DNA from: an uncultured beta proteobacterium
Lineage (GTDB): Bacteria; Pseudomonadota; Gammaproteobacteria; Burkholderiales; Burkholderiaceae_C
Direction of reading: 5' to 3'
Length of the DNA stretch: 64,000 nt
NCBI GenBank assembly: GCA_903875275.1
Contig: CAIQVX010000359.1
Coordinates: 1 to 64,000 of the forward strand
Shown: positions 8,849 to 16,693 of the stretch, in pieces
Layout of the letters: each line of letters opens with the position of its first letter
Position numbering within the stretch: the stretch's first letter is position 1
Notes under the pieces: model-generated
Databases searched by the model: none
What the model saw: only the letters and a program-made list of their open reading frames with translations
Told to the model about the DNA's origin: nothing
Program-made: the position numbers and the translations under genes

Positions 8849-9313
8849 ATGAGCCAACCCACGTTCTCCATACTGGTCGTCTGTACCGCCAACATCTGTC
8901 GCAGTCCGGCCGCGCAGTCGGTGCTGTCGGCGCAGTTGGCCCAGCAACCGGCACGGGTCGAATCGGCCGGCACCCGGGCTTTAGATGGCAACGCCATTGA
9001 TGCAGACATGGCAGCCCTGCTGAAAGTACGGGGTTTTGATACCATGGAGCAGCATCGGTCACGCCCGATCATGCCCACCATGCTGGCGCGTTACGACCTG
9101 GTGCTGTGCATGCAGGACCAGCATCTGCAGGAGGTGCTGGCGCTGTACCCGGCCGGGCGCGGCAAAGTCAGACTGCTGGGCCACTGGAGTGACCAGGAGA
9201 TTGGGGACCCGATTGGCCAGGCAGAACCGGTCTACGCAGCAGCGCTGGACCAGATCGAGCTCTGTGGCGGGCAATGGACAAAGAAATTGATAGACATGGG
9301 AATGATGCAATGA
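8849..9313 (+). CDS. Low-molecular-weight protein-tyrosine phosphatase (Wzb/EpsP type)
   Basis: The start is ATG 8849, one base after the preceding stop. The 154-residue protein opens with the P-loop VCTANICRSPAAQS, which contains the Cys-x5-Arg nucleophile motif of the family. It ends with the general-acid DP motif in EIGDPIGQ. Wzb-type enzymes dephosphorylate the tyrosine cluster of the cognate BY-kinase, and cycling of phosphorylation is needed for capsule or exopolysaccharide export. The cognate kinase is encoded 1.2 kb downstream. Its stop overlaps the next gene as ATGA. Confidence 0.92.
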   Translation: MSQPTFSILVVCTANICRSPAAQSVLSAQLAQQPARVESAGTRALDGNAIDADMAALLKVRGFDTMEQHRSRPIMPTMLARYDLVLCMQDQHLQEVLALYPAGRGKVRLLGHWSDQEIGDPIGQAEPVYAAALDQIELCGGQWTKKLIDMGMMQ

Positions 9314-10443
9314 CAGAACATTCAAGAGCCCGCGTGCTGGCACTGCTGCTGCCCGTGGTGCTCGCCGCCTGCGGTACAGCCCCGGGCATGTACATGGCGA
9401 CTGCGCCGAGCGAGCAGGCGCGCAGCACCTGGTTTGGCACGCGCGCCGCCGAGCCACAAAGCAGCATCGACTTTTCCCTGATCCGCCTGGGCGCCGACAA
9501 CATGAGCAAGTACGCCGCTCCCGTCAACGGGGCCGCCGCCACTCCCGCATTCAGCGGCAAGGACGCCGGCCCGTACCGCCTGGGACTGCAGGATGTGCTG
9601 CGCATCAACGTCTGGGGTCATCCCGACTTCATGCCTACGCTGTCAGCCGTTTCCTCCACCGGTGTGGCCAGCGTGCCGCTGGGCCGCACCATCAATGAAG
9701 ACGGCACCCTGTTCTTTCCGCTGGTGGGCACACTGCGCGCCACGGGCCTCACCGTGGCCGAGTTCCGCGCCGTGCTGACCAAGGCGCTGGCCAAGTTCAT
9801 CAAGGACCCGCAGGTGGACGTGGACATTGCGGCCTTTCGCAGCCAGCGCGTGTTCCTGGCCGGCGAGGTCAAGGCACCGGGCGTCGTGCCCATCACCGAC
9901 ATCCCGCTCAAGATCACCGACGCCATTGCCGCGGTTGGCGGCACCACCGCCGATGCCGACATGGGTGTGGTGCAACTCACCCGCGCCGCCCAGAGTTTCA
10001 CCATCGACCTCAACCGCCTCTACTTTGGCGGTGAACTCGCCCTTAATCTGACGCTGCAGCATGGTGACGTGCTGACCGTGCCTGACCGGCAGGCACGCAA
10101 GGTCTTCCTGCTGGGCGAAGTGATGCAACCCAAGTCTTACGTGCTGCGCCGGGGCCGCGTCAGCCTGGCCGAGGTGCTGGCCGATGCGGGCGGTCCGAAC
10201 CCGCTGTCTGCCAATGCCGGCGAAGTCTTTGTCATGCGGCTGGGCACAGACGGCAAGCCGCTGGTGTTCCAGCTTGACGCGCGTGAGCCGGTGGCTCTGT
10301 TGCTGGCCGACCGTTTTGATGTGCAGGCGCGCGACCTGGTCTACGTCAACCCGACCGGAATGACACACGCCGTGCGAATCATGAACCAGTATCTGCCGCT
10401 GTTGCAGGGGGCATCCAGCGTCAAGGCAGTTGGCGGCTTCTAA
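9310..10443 (+). CDS. Polysaccharide export outer-membrane lipoprotein (Wza/OPX family)
   Basis: ATG 9310 overlaps the phosphatase stop (ATGA). The 377-residue precursor has a lipoprotein signal with lipobox VVLAAC near residue 20. The mature protein contains a Poly_export domain (YRLGLQDVLRINVWGHPD, then FFPLVGTLRATGLT) followed by SLBB repeats (VFLAGEVKAPGVV and VFLLGEVMQPKSYV, each ending in a GGT or GGP loop). This is the layout of Wza-type proteins, which form the outer-membrane exit channel for capsule or exopolysaccharide. With the BY-kinase and phosphatase it completes a Wzx/Wzy- or EPS-type export set, although no Wzx flippase or Wzy polymerase lies inside this window. Confidence 0.93.
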   Translation: MTEHSRARVLALLLPVVLAACGTAPGMYMATAPSEQARSTWFGTRAAEPQSSIDFSLIRLGADNMSKYAAPVNGAAATPAFSGKDAGPYRLGLQDVLRINVWGHPDFMPTLSAVSSTGVASVPLGRTINEDGTLFFPLVGTLRATGLTVAEFRAVLTKALAKFIKDPQVDVDIAAFRSQRVFLAGEVKAPGVVPITDIPLKITDAIAAVGGTTADADMGVVQLTRAAQSFTIDLNRLYFGGELALNLTLQHGDVLTVPDRQARKVFLLGEVMQPKSYVLRRGRVSLAEVLADAGGPNPLSANAGEVFVMRLGTDGKPLVFQLDAREPVALLLADRFDVQARDLVYVNPTGMTHAVRIMNQYLPLLQGASSVKAVGGF

Positions 10444-10490
10444 GTAAGCCGTTCACCACACCAACGTCAACCTATCTTTACCAGGCTCCC

Positions 10491-12851
10491 ATGGCGACAG
10501 AAACCAGCGACCGCAACAACGACAACCGCCCCCTTGTTCAGGAGGAAGAGGGGCTCTCGCTTGTCGACATTCTTGAGAACGTCCTCTATTTCAAGTGGCA
10601 CTTCATCGTGGTGGCCAGCGTGGTGTTCACGCTGTCGGTGTTTTACGCCATCATGGCCACGCCGGTCTACACCGCCGACGTCCTGATCCAGGTGGAGGAA
10701 AAGAAGGGCTCTTCCCTGGGCGCACTGAACGCCGTGGCCAAGGCGCTGGATGTGCAGCAGTCGCCAGTGATGGGTGAAATCGAAATCATCCGCTCGCGCA
10801 ACGTGATCGGGCGCGCAGTCGAGGCCGAACTGGCCCACACCAGCATCCGGGTTGCGAACCGGCTACCCTTTGTTGGTGGCTGGCTGGCCCGCCTGAGCGA
10901 GCGCGACAGCACCGGTCTGGCCAAGCCGCTGTGGGACTGGGGCAATATTGCCTGGGGTGGTGAAGCATTGACGCTGGACGAGTTCGTGGTGCCGGAGCGC
11001 TATTTCGGCCGGCCTTTTGACCTGATCGCCGGCGCCAGCGGCGCCTGGTCGCTGCGGGATGCCGAGGGCACGACCGTGCTGCAGGGCAAAGCCGGGCAAA
11101 GTGCCCAGTCCGCTGACGGGCAGTTCAAGCTCTGGGTCACCGGCATGAAAGCACGGCCCGGCAACCGTTTTGAGATTCGTCGCTACTCGGTTCCGTCGCG
11201 CATCAGCCAGATCCTGGGGCAGATGACCGCCACCGAAACCAAGCGCCAGTCCAGCGTGCTCAAACTCACCTTTGAAGACACCAACCCGGCCAATGCGGCG
11301 CGCATGCTCAACGCCATTGCCGACGCCTACCTCAAGCAGAATCTGGAGCGCCGCTCCGAGGAAGCCGACAAGAGCCTGAAGTTCCTGCAGGAGCAGTTGC
11401 CCGAACTGCGCAAGCAGCTCGAAGTGGCAGAGAAAGCCTTCAACGGCTTTCGCAACCGAGAGAAGACCATAGACATCTCGGGTGAAATCAAGGTGCTGCT
11501 GGACAAGACCACCAGCATCGAAAAACTCCGGATGGAAAACGAGTTCAAGCGCAAGGAATTGCTGCAGCGTTATGAACCGAATCACCCCGCCATCCGGGCG
11601 CTGGACAGCCAGATCGCCAGCCTGAAGGGCGAATCACAGACCCTGGGCCGGGACATTTCCACATTGCCTAACACGCAACAGGACTACATCCGCTTTGCAC
11701 GCGACGTGGAGGTCAATAACCAGCTCTACGTTGGCCTGCTCAACAACGCGCAGCAGTTGCAGGTCGCCCGCGCCGGCACCACCGGCAACGTGGCGATCAT
11801 TGACCGGGCCGTGGTACCGGAGCGCCCGTCGCGTCCCAACAAGCCGCTGACGGTGGCCATTGGTGGCCTGCTGGGCCTGCTGCTGGGCTTTCTGGCCAGC
11901 CAGTTGCTGGCCATGATGTCGGGCATTGTGCGTGACCCCAAGAAGCTCGAGCTCAGGACTGGCATCCAGACCTACGCGATTCTGCCGTTCGCCCCGGAAC
12001 AGTTCGACAACGAACAGAGCGAGAGTAAACCCTTCCTTCTGGCGCACGAGAAGCCGACGGCGGTGGTGATCGAGGCCTTGCGCAGCATGCGCACAGCGCT
12101 GCTCTTTGCGCTGTCTGAAACACCCCGCGCCAAGGTCATTCTCATCACCTCGGCAGCGCCCTCACAGGGCAAGAGCTTTATTGCAGCCAATCTGGCCTAC
12201 CTGATAGCGGCGGCCGGCAAACGCGTGCTGTTGGTGGATGCCGACGTGCGCCGATCTTCCTTGAAGCACTACTTCAACCTGCCGGACAAGGTGAAAGGCC
12301 TTTCCGACGTACTCAAGGACAACCTCCAGTTTACCGGGTTCGTTCTACCTGAAGTGCACGCCCATCTGGACATGCTGCCTGCGGGCGCACGTGTCAAGAA
12401 CCCGGGCGATCTGTTCTCCAGGCAGGCGCTGGTCGACACCATCACCAACGCTGCCAACAGTTACGACTTTGTGGTCATCGACTCACCGCCAGTGCTGCCA
12501 GTCAATGACGCTGCGGCGCTGTCCAAGTGGGCTGACGTCACCGTGTTCGTGGCGCGGCAAGACTCGGTCAGCCAGTCTGAAGTGGCAGAAGCCCTCATCC
12601 TGCTTGCCAAGTCCGGCAAACCGGTCAGCGGACTGGTCTTCAACGGTTACATCCCGTCGACCCTGCGCTATGGCTACGGTTATGGCTATGGTTATGGCTA
12701 CCGCTACCGCAAGTATGGCGGTCGCTATGGCAAGGGCTATGGTTACGGACGGGGGTACGGCAAAGGCTACGGGTACGGCTACGGAAAGAGCTACGGCTAT
12801 GGTTATGGAGATGACGATGCTGAAAAGACGGCCCAGAAGGCGCCCAAGTAG
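10491..12851 (+). CDS. Polysaccharide co-polymerase/BY-kinase (Wzc type) with Gly-Tyr-rich tail
   Basis: The 786-residue protein has an N-terminal Wzz domain with a membrane helix near residues 35-55 (FIVVASVVFTL) and a long periplasmic coiled-coil-rich part (about 275-420). A second helix lies near 455-475 (GGLLGLLLGFLASQLL). The cytoplasmic kinase has Walker A SAAPSQGKSF near 553, A' motif VLLVDADVR near 580 and Walker B FVVIDSPP near 660. The last about 60 residues are a run of Tyr-Gly units broken by Lys/Arg. Tyrosine clusters at the C-terminus are the autophosphorylation sites of BY-kinases, but this one is unusually long and regular. It controls chain length and export with the OPX protein, and the phosphatase upstream should reverse its phosphorylation. 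Confidence 0.93.
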   Translation: MATETSDRNNDNRPLVQEEEGLSLVDILENVLYFKWHFIVVASVVFTLSVFYAIMATPVYTADVLIQVEEKKGSSLGALNAVAKALDVQQSPVMGEIEIIRSRNVIGRAVEAELAHTSIRVANRLPFVGGWLARLSERDSTGLAKPLWDWGNIAWGGEALTLDEFVVPERYFGRPFDLIAGASGAWSLRDAEGTTVLQGKAGQSAQSADGQFKLWVTGMKARPGNRFEIRRYSVPSRISQILGQMTATETKRQSSVLKLTFEDTNPANAARMLNAIADAYLKQNLERRSEEADKSLKFLQEQLPELRKQLEVAEKAFNGFRNREKTIDISGEIKVLLDKTTSIEKLRMENEFKRKELLQRYEPNHPAIRALDSQIASLKGESQTLGRDISTLPNTQQDYIRFARDVEVNNQLYVGLLNNAQQLQVARAGTTGNVAIIDRAVVPERPSRPNKPLTVAIGGLLGLLLGFLASQLLAMMSGIVRDPKKLELRTGIQTYAILPFAPEQFDNEQSESKPFLLAHEKPTAVVIEALRSMRTALLFALSETPRAKVILITSAAPSQGKSFIAANLAYLIAAAGKRVLLVDADVRRSSLKHYFNLPDKVKGLSDVLKDNLQFTGFVLPEVHAHLDMLPAGARVKNPGDLFSRQALVDTITNAANSYDFVVIDSPPVLPVNDAAALSKWADVTVFVARQDSVSQSEVAEALILLAKSGKPVSGLVFNGYIPSTLRYGYGYGYGYGYRYRKYGGRYGKGYGYGRGYGKGYGYGYGKSYGYGYGDDDAEKTAQKAPK
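12667..12817 (+). repeat. Degenerate GGY-TAY tandem repeat encoding the Gly-Tyr tail
   Basis: The 3' end of the kinase gene consists of degenerate hexamer repeats of the type GGCTAT/GGTTAC with occasional AAG or CGC codons. It codes for alternating Gly and Tyr with Lys/Arg interruptions over about 50 residues. Such a repeat can expand or contract by slippage, which would change the number of phospho-acceptor tyrosines. Confidence 0.8.
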
Positions 12852-12869
12852 CTCTGGCATGGTCGCACC

Positions 12870-13997
12870 ATGAATTGGTTCAAGGAATTCCCTCACTACG
12901 TTTGGCCTATCGCCACATTTGCCACGGGTCTGGCGGCCTGGTTTGGGGCCATGCTGCTGGTGCTGACCAAGTCGCTGTATTTCCGTGATTCGATCACCAC
13001 CAGCAACGTGGTCCAGCGTGTCCATGTTGAGCCAACGCCGCGCATTGGTGGATTGGCACTGTATTTCAGCGTGCTGCTGGGAACGGTGCTTTCAACCGGT
13101 GAATCGCGCCATTTCCTGATGTATCTGGTGATGGCCGGAACACCCGCCTTCGCCTTCGGCTTGCTGGAGGATTGCACCCATCGCGTCCCGGTCGTCACGC
13201 GCCTGTTTGCCACACTGGGTAGCGGTATTCTGGGCTGCTTCATCACGGGCTCGACCATCACTGGCATTGACGTGCCGCTGATCGACACCTTGCTGATGTG
13301 GGCGCCGCTGTCAGTCGTCTTTACGGCCTTTGCCGTCAGCGGCGTCGCCAACGCTTTCAACATCATCGATGGCTTCAACGGGCTTGCCTCTGGCACCGCC
13401 ATGATCGCACTCTGGGCAATGGGCCTGGTAGGGCTGCACCTGGGCGATGTCCAACTGGTCAACGTGTGCGTGATTCTGGCAGCAGCGATCACCGGGTTTC
13501 TGCTGGTCAACTGGCCCTTTGGCAAGCTGTTCATGGGAGACGGCGGAGCCTATTTTGTCGGTTTTGCCGTGGCCTGGGTCGCGGTGTTGTTGCTGGAGCA
13601 TCACCCCGAAGTGTCGGCCTGGTGCCCCTTGCTGATTTGCGCTTACCCCGTGCTTGAGGTGGTGTTCAGCATGCGTCGGCGTCGCCTGCGCAACCAGATT
13701 GTGGGCCATGCGGACCGACTGCACCTGCACAGTCTGGTCAAGCGCCGCGTGGTGCGCCAGTTGTTTCCCCGCGTCAACCGCACGCTGCGCAATTCAATCA
13801 CCGGCGCCCTGCTGTGGGCCATGACCTTGCTGCCTTCCGTGTGGGCCGTTCTGCTGTACGACGACACACCGCAGCTGATGCTGGGTCTCGTTGCTTTTGC
13901 CTTGGCCTACCATGTGCTGTATGTGCGCCTGGTCCGCTTCGGCTGGCATCTGCGGCGCCCGGCTGGGCCGCCGCCGGTGGCGCACAGCTCCAAGTAA
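12870..13997 (+). CDS. WecA/MraY-family undecaprenyl-phosphate sugar-1-phosphate transferase
   Basis: The 375-residue protein has about ten membrane helices. It carries the family motifs NAFNIIDGFNGLASG near residue 159 (the Asp-rich catalytic loop), GKLFMGDGGAYFVGF near 215, and RRRRLRNQIVGHADRLHLHSL near 270, which matches the HAxDxxHxH segment. The usual first Asp pair is present as LLEDC near residue 105. These enzymes transfer a sugar phosphate, often GlcNAc-1-P, to undecaprenyl phosphate and so start a lipid-linked glycan. It follows the kinase gene by 18 bases and probably initiates the exopolysaccharide that the GT26 enzyme extends and the OPX/kinase pair exports. Confidence 0.9.
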   Translation: MNWFKEFPHYVWPIATFATGLAAWFGAMLLVLTKSLYFRDSITTSNVVQRVHVEPTPRIGGLALYFSVLLGTVLSTGESRHFLMYLVMAGTPAFAFGLLEDCTHRVPVVTRLFATLGSGILGCFITGSTITGIDVPLIDTLLMWAPLSVVFTAFAVSGVANAFNIIDGFNGLASGTAMIALWAMGLVGLHLGDVQLVNVCVILAAAITGFLLVNWPFGKLFMGDGGAYFVGFAVAWVAVLLLEHHPEVSAWCPLLICAYPVLEVVFSMRRRRLRNQIVGHADRLHLHSLVKRRVVRQLFPRVNRTLRNSITGALLWAMTLLPSVWAVLLYDDTPQLMLGLVAFALAYHVLYVRLVRFGWHLRRPAGPPPVAHSSK

Positions 13998-14006
13998 GGG
14001 CCGGCA

Positions 14007-14501
14007 ATGGGTTGGTACCTCATCCATACCAAACCCCGACAGGAACAGCGCGCTCTGGAAAATCTGGTCAACCAGGGCTACGACTGCTATCTGCCCCTGC
14101 TGGCGACGGAAAAACTGCAGCGTGCCGTACTGAAGGTGGTGCAGGAACCTCTCTTTTCGCGCTACCTGTTCATTCACCTGGACACGCATCAAAGCAGCAA
14201 GAGCTGGACACCCATCCGGTCCACCCAGGGCGTGAGTCGCCTGGTCACCTTCGGCTCCGAGCCGGCCAAGGTGGAGTCCGAACTGATCGAGGCGCTGCGT
14301 TCAAGAATCGACCAGACCAACAGCACGCCCGAGCGTCTGTTCCAACCGGGTGAACGCGTGCAAATCAGGGACGGCTCATTTGCGGGGCTGGAGGCCATCT
14401 ACCAGATGCCCCGGGGCGAGGACCGGGCCATGGTGCTGATCGAGTTGCTGAGCAAGCCGGTGAAACTGACACTGGCTCCAGCCAGCCTGCGAAAACTGTA
14501 A
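14007..14501 (+). CDS. rfaH: RfaH-type transcription antiterminator (NusG paralogue)
   Basis: The 164-residue protein opens with the NGN-domain signature GWYLIHTKPRQEQRALENL and continues with the GYDCYLPLL and PLFSRYLFIHLD strands typical of RfaH. The C-terminal about 50 residues (PGERVQIRDGSFAGLEAIY) form the KOW part. RfaH binds paused RNA polymerase at ops sites and prevents premature termination in long surface-polysaccharide operons. It is the last gene of the EPS run, starting nine bases after the transferase. Its stop codon abuts the stop codon of the converging AlgX-like gene. No ops element was found upstream of the polysaccharide operons in this window, so its target is not proved here. 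Confidence 0.88.
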   Translation: MGWYLIHTKPRQEQRALENLVNQGYDCYLPLLATEKLQRAVLKVVQEPLFSRYLFIHLDTHQSSKSWTPIRSTQGVSRLVTFGSEPAKVESELIEALRSRIDQTNSTPERLFQPGERVQIRDGSFAGLEAIYQMPRGEDRAMVLIELLSKPVKLTLAPASLRKL

Positions 14502-15902
14502 TCAGCTAAGCAGTTCTTCGGGCTGCCTGCAAACCTTTAGGCCCTGCAGTGAAAAGCCATTGCTCTTGCCCGGGTAAATGCGAACCTTGGTAAAACCGCT
14601 GCCGGTTGAAAACAAAGGTGTTTTCAGCGCATGCGCTGCATCATCACCCGGCACCGCCAATGTGAAGCGACGCGTTGCCACACCGGGCCCGGAAGCCTCC
14701 AGCGTCAGCGTTTTGGCGCCGGCGCTGGTGGCCTGGGCACTCAGGTAATCGAGCTTCTCGACCGGCTTGTCAAAGCCGATTTCGACAAAATCACTGTCGT
14801 TGGTGGCGGCAACGGCCAGGTCCGAGCCCCTGAGGTTGGCCGCGTTCGCTGCCAGTCCCAGCGGCGCCAGTCTGGCGCCCACGGCCGATGCCTTGCAACT
14901 GCGCTGCACCAGCGCAGAGACGCGCAGCAGCCATTCGGTGTTGTTGCTTGCGTAGCGGGCTTCGCGGTACATGTAGTCAGGCGGCGCGCGCATGTCGCGC
15001 TCTGGCATCTCCCAAATCATGAGTTTGGGTGGCTGTGTCTGGAAGGCATCATCGCGGAGATAGCTCTCCAGACCGACCCAGGAACCCTGATCAGCACCCA
15101 CAGAAACGCTCAGAAACTCACGCTGCAGTGCAAAGCGCAACGCATCCTGAAACCCGGTCCAGGCGCTCGAGTAGCTGCTCCCCATCAACGTCAAACCAAG
15201 GGCAGGCGCGTTGCCCAGCAGGTCCTGCTTGGCAGTTTGAGGCCGACTGACCTTGATCGGCGTCACCTGCTCGAACGCCATGATCGGTGAGTCCGGTGGC
15301 AACTGGTCTGTCAGATCCCTTCGCCTGGAAGTCTGCCGTCGCAAGTTGGTCATCTCAAATTTCTCCTCTGGCAGAGCGTCCAGTACTTTTTTCAGAGCGG
15401 AGTGTGCATCCAGCGCGGCTTTGACCGCCTGCGCCGCCACCATCGCGCCAACAGGTGTCCAGTGCGTGTCCAGCCGGTAATACAGCGGTGTTGCACTGGC
15501 GCGCTGCGGGCTGGTCATGAACGCGGTATTGAGGTCGATGATGTTGACGTGGGCGGCCTGCAGAACCTTGCTCATGCGCTCGTAATTGCCTTTCATGTAG
15601 TCATTCACCCTGACATCGTCCGGAAGGAACTCGGAATAGATGCGCATCTTCAGGGGCACCATCGCCACGGCCATGCTGATGCCATTGGCCGACAGCACTT
15701 TGTTGACACGTTGAATCAGGTCAATCGACGTACCCGTCGCCGCCATGTCGGTGGTGTCCGATATTTCGTGCCGATAGAAGAGCCAGTCGCTCTTGCCAAC
15801 AATGCCGGCGGGAGCCTCCGCCGCCGCCAGGCCGGCCATGCCGGTCGAGCTGGCGATCACTGCGCCAAAAATCCATTTCCCTGGTGTGTTGTTGTTCATC
15901 AT
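14502..15902 (-). CDS. AlgX/AlgJ-like SGNH polysaccharide O-acetyltransferase
   Basis: The 466-residue protein has a signal peptide (about residues 10-30) and the SGNH-like domain shared by AlgX and AlgJ. The segment DWLFYRHE comes early, LDTHWTP near residue 143 supplies the Asp-x-His pair, and GSSYS near 241 supplies the Ser nucleophile. The last about 130 residues are beta-rich (ATNDSDFVEIGF, SNGFSLQGL) and resemble the carbohydrate-binding module at the C-terminus of AlgX. In alginate synthesis AlgX places acetyl groups on the chain in the periplasm. In the Wss system related proteins act on cellulose. Here it is followed by an algF-like gene upstream on the same strand, but no AlgI-type MBOAT acetyl-donor protein lies in the window. 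The substrate is inferred to be one of the adjacent glycans. Confidence 0.82.
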   Translation of the reverse strand: MMNNNTPGKWIFGAVIASSTGMAGLAAAEAPAGIVGKSDWLFYRHEISDTTDMAATGTSIDLIQRVNKVLSANGISMAVAMVPLKMRIYSEFLPDDVRVNDYMKGNYERMSKVLQAAHVNIIDLNTAFMTSPQRASATPLYYRLDTHWTPVGAMVAAQAVKAALDAHSALKKVLDALPEEKFEMTNLRRQTSRRRDLTDQLPPDSPIMAFEQVTPIKVSRPQTAKQDLLGNAPALGLTLMGSSYSSAWTGFQDALRFALQREFLSVSVGADQGSWVGLESYLRDDAFQTQPPKLMIWEMPERDMRAPPDYMYREARYASNNTEWLLRVSALVQRSCKASAVGARLAPLGLAANAANLRGSDLAVAATNDSDFVEIGFDKPVEKLDYLSAQATSAGAKTLTLEASGPGVATRRFTLAVPGDDAAHALKTPLFSTGSGFTKVRIYPGKSNGFSLQGLKVCRQPEELLS

Positions 15903-15933
15903 TCACTGCTCTCGTCAAAGTCAAAGTCCGGAT

Positions 15934-16641
15934 TCATTTCCCGGTGTAGCGCTCAATCTTGTTTTGCACCGCGCGCGCCGTCAGTTTGCCGCCATCGCCG
16001 GGAAGCAGCAAAACGCTGTAGGTGCCGCCCTGGGCCATGGCCAGCGAAGTACGCGCCAGTGCTGTCTTGTCGCCACTGCGGACGGCCATCAGCTCGATCG
16101 AAATCGGATTCACCAGGATCGAAGTTGACACGCCGTAAGACAGGCCCAAGAACACTTTGGTGTTGCCGTCTGCGGTGAGCACATCCAGCGTGCCGGCCTT
16201 GGCGTCAAGGTGATAGACCGTCAGCAGTGCCTTGAGTTTGTTGGAATTGGCCTTGTCCTCAAACACGGTAGGTGCCACATCCGCTCGCAAGGCAGCAAAA
16301 GCCACCGTCATGGCTCGTCCGCGCACAACATCAAGCGGTGCTGTCAGAAGCGCTGCAGACTTGCCGGATGCATGAATGGCGATGCTGTGTTTGCCGGCGC
16401 TGAGCACCATGTAGTCGCTGGCCTCACCGGCGCCAAGCTTGCGGATGCGAAGCTGGCCATCGACAAGAATGTCGACCGCCGCATCGCGACTGGCCAGCAA
16501 GACGCGCACATAAGCCGAGTCCGCTGGCGGCTCGGGGTCATAGAGCAAGCCGGCGGACTGCGCCCACAGGCCGGTACACAGGCACGCCAGCAAGGCGGCC
16601 AGCATCGGACCCCAATGTCTCGCGGAGATGCGAAATGGCAT
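15934..16641 (-). CDS. algF: AlgF-family periplasmic polysaccharide acetylation protein
   Basis: The 235-residue protein has a signal peptide ending near LWAQSA. It then has the AlgF-like opening LYDPEPPADSAYVRVLLAS, followed by two beta-sandwich-like halves. AlgF is a periplasmic adaptor needed for alginate O-acetylation and interacts with the acetyltransferases AlgJ/AlgX; WssG is its counterpart for acetylated cellulose. The gene lies 31 bp upstream of the AlgX-like gene and 52 bp downstream of the deacetylase-like gene, so the three probably form one minus-strand transcript. Members are divergent, so the family call rests on the opening motif, the length and the neighbour. Confidence 0.75.
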   Translation of the reverse strand: MPFRISARHWGPMLAALLACLCTGLWAQSAGLLYDPEPPADSAYVRVLLASRDAAVDILVDGQLRIRKLGAGEASDYMVLSAGKHSIAIHASGKSAALLTAPLDVVRGRAMTVAFAALRADVAPTVFEDKANSNKLKALLTVYHLDAKAGTLDVLTADGNTKVFLGLSYGVSTSILVNPISIELMAVRSGDKTALARTSLAMAQGGTYSVLLLPGDGGKLTARAVQNKIERYTGK

Positions 16642-16693
16642 GTCAATCCTTCAAGCTCAAACAGGTTGATTTCAAACCCATGATAAACACAGA

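Noticed and set aside
8065-9081. Long minus-strand open frame across the lipoprotein end and the phosphatase gene
   Set aside because: It overlaps three supported plus-strand genes and has no motif or ribosome site.
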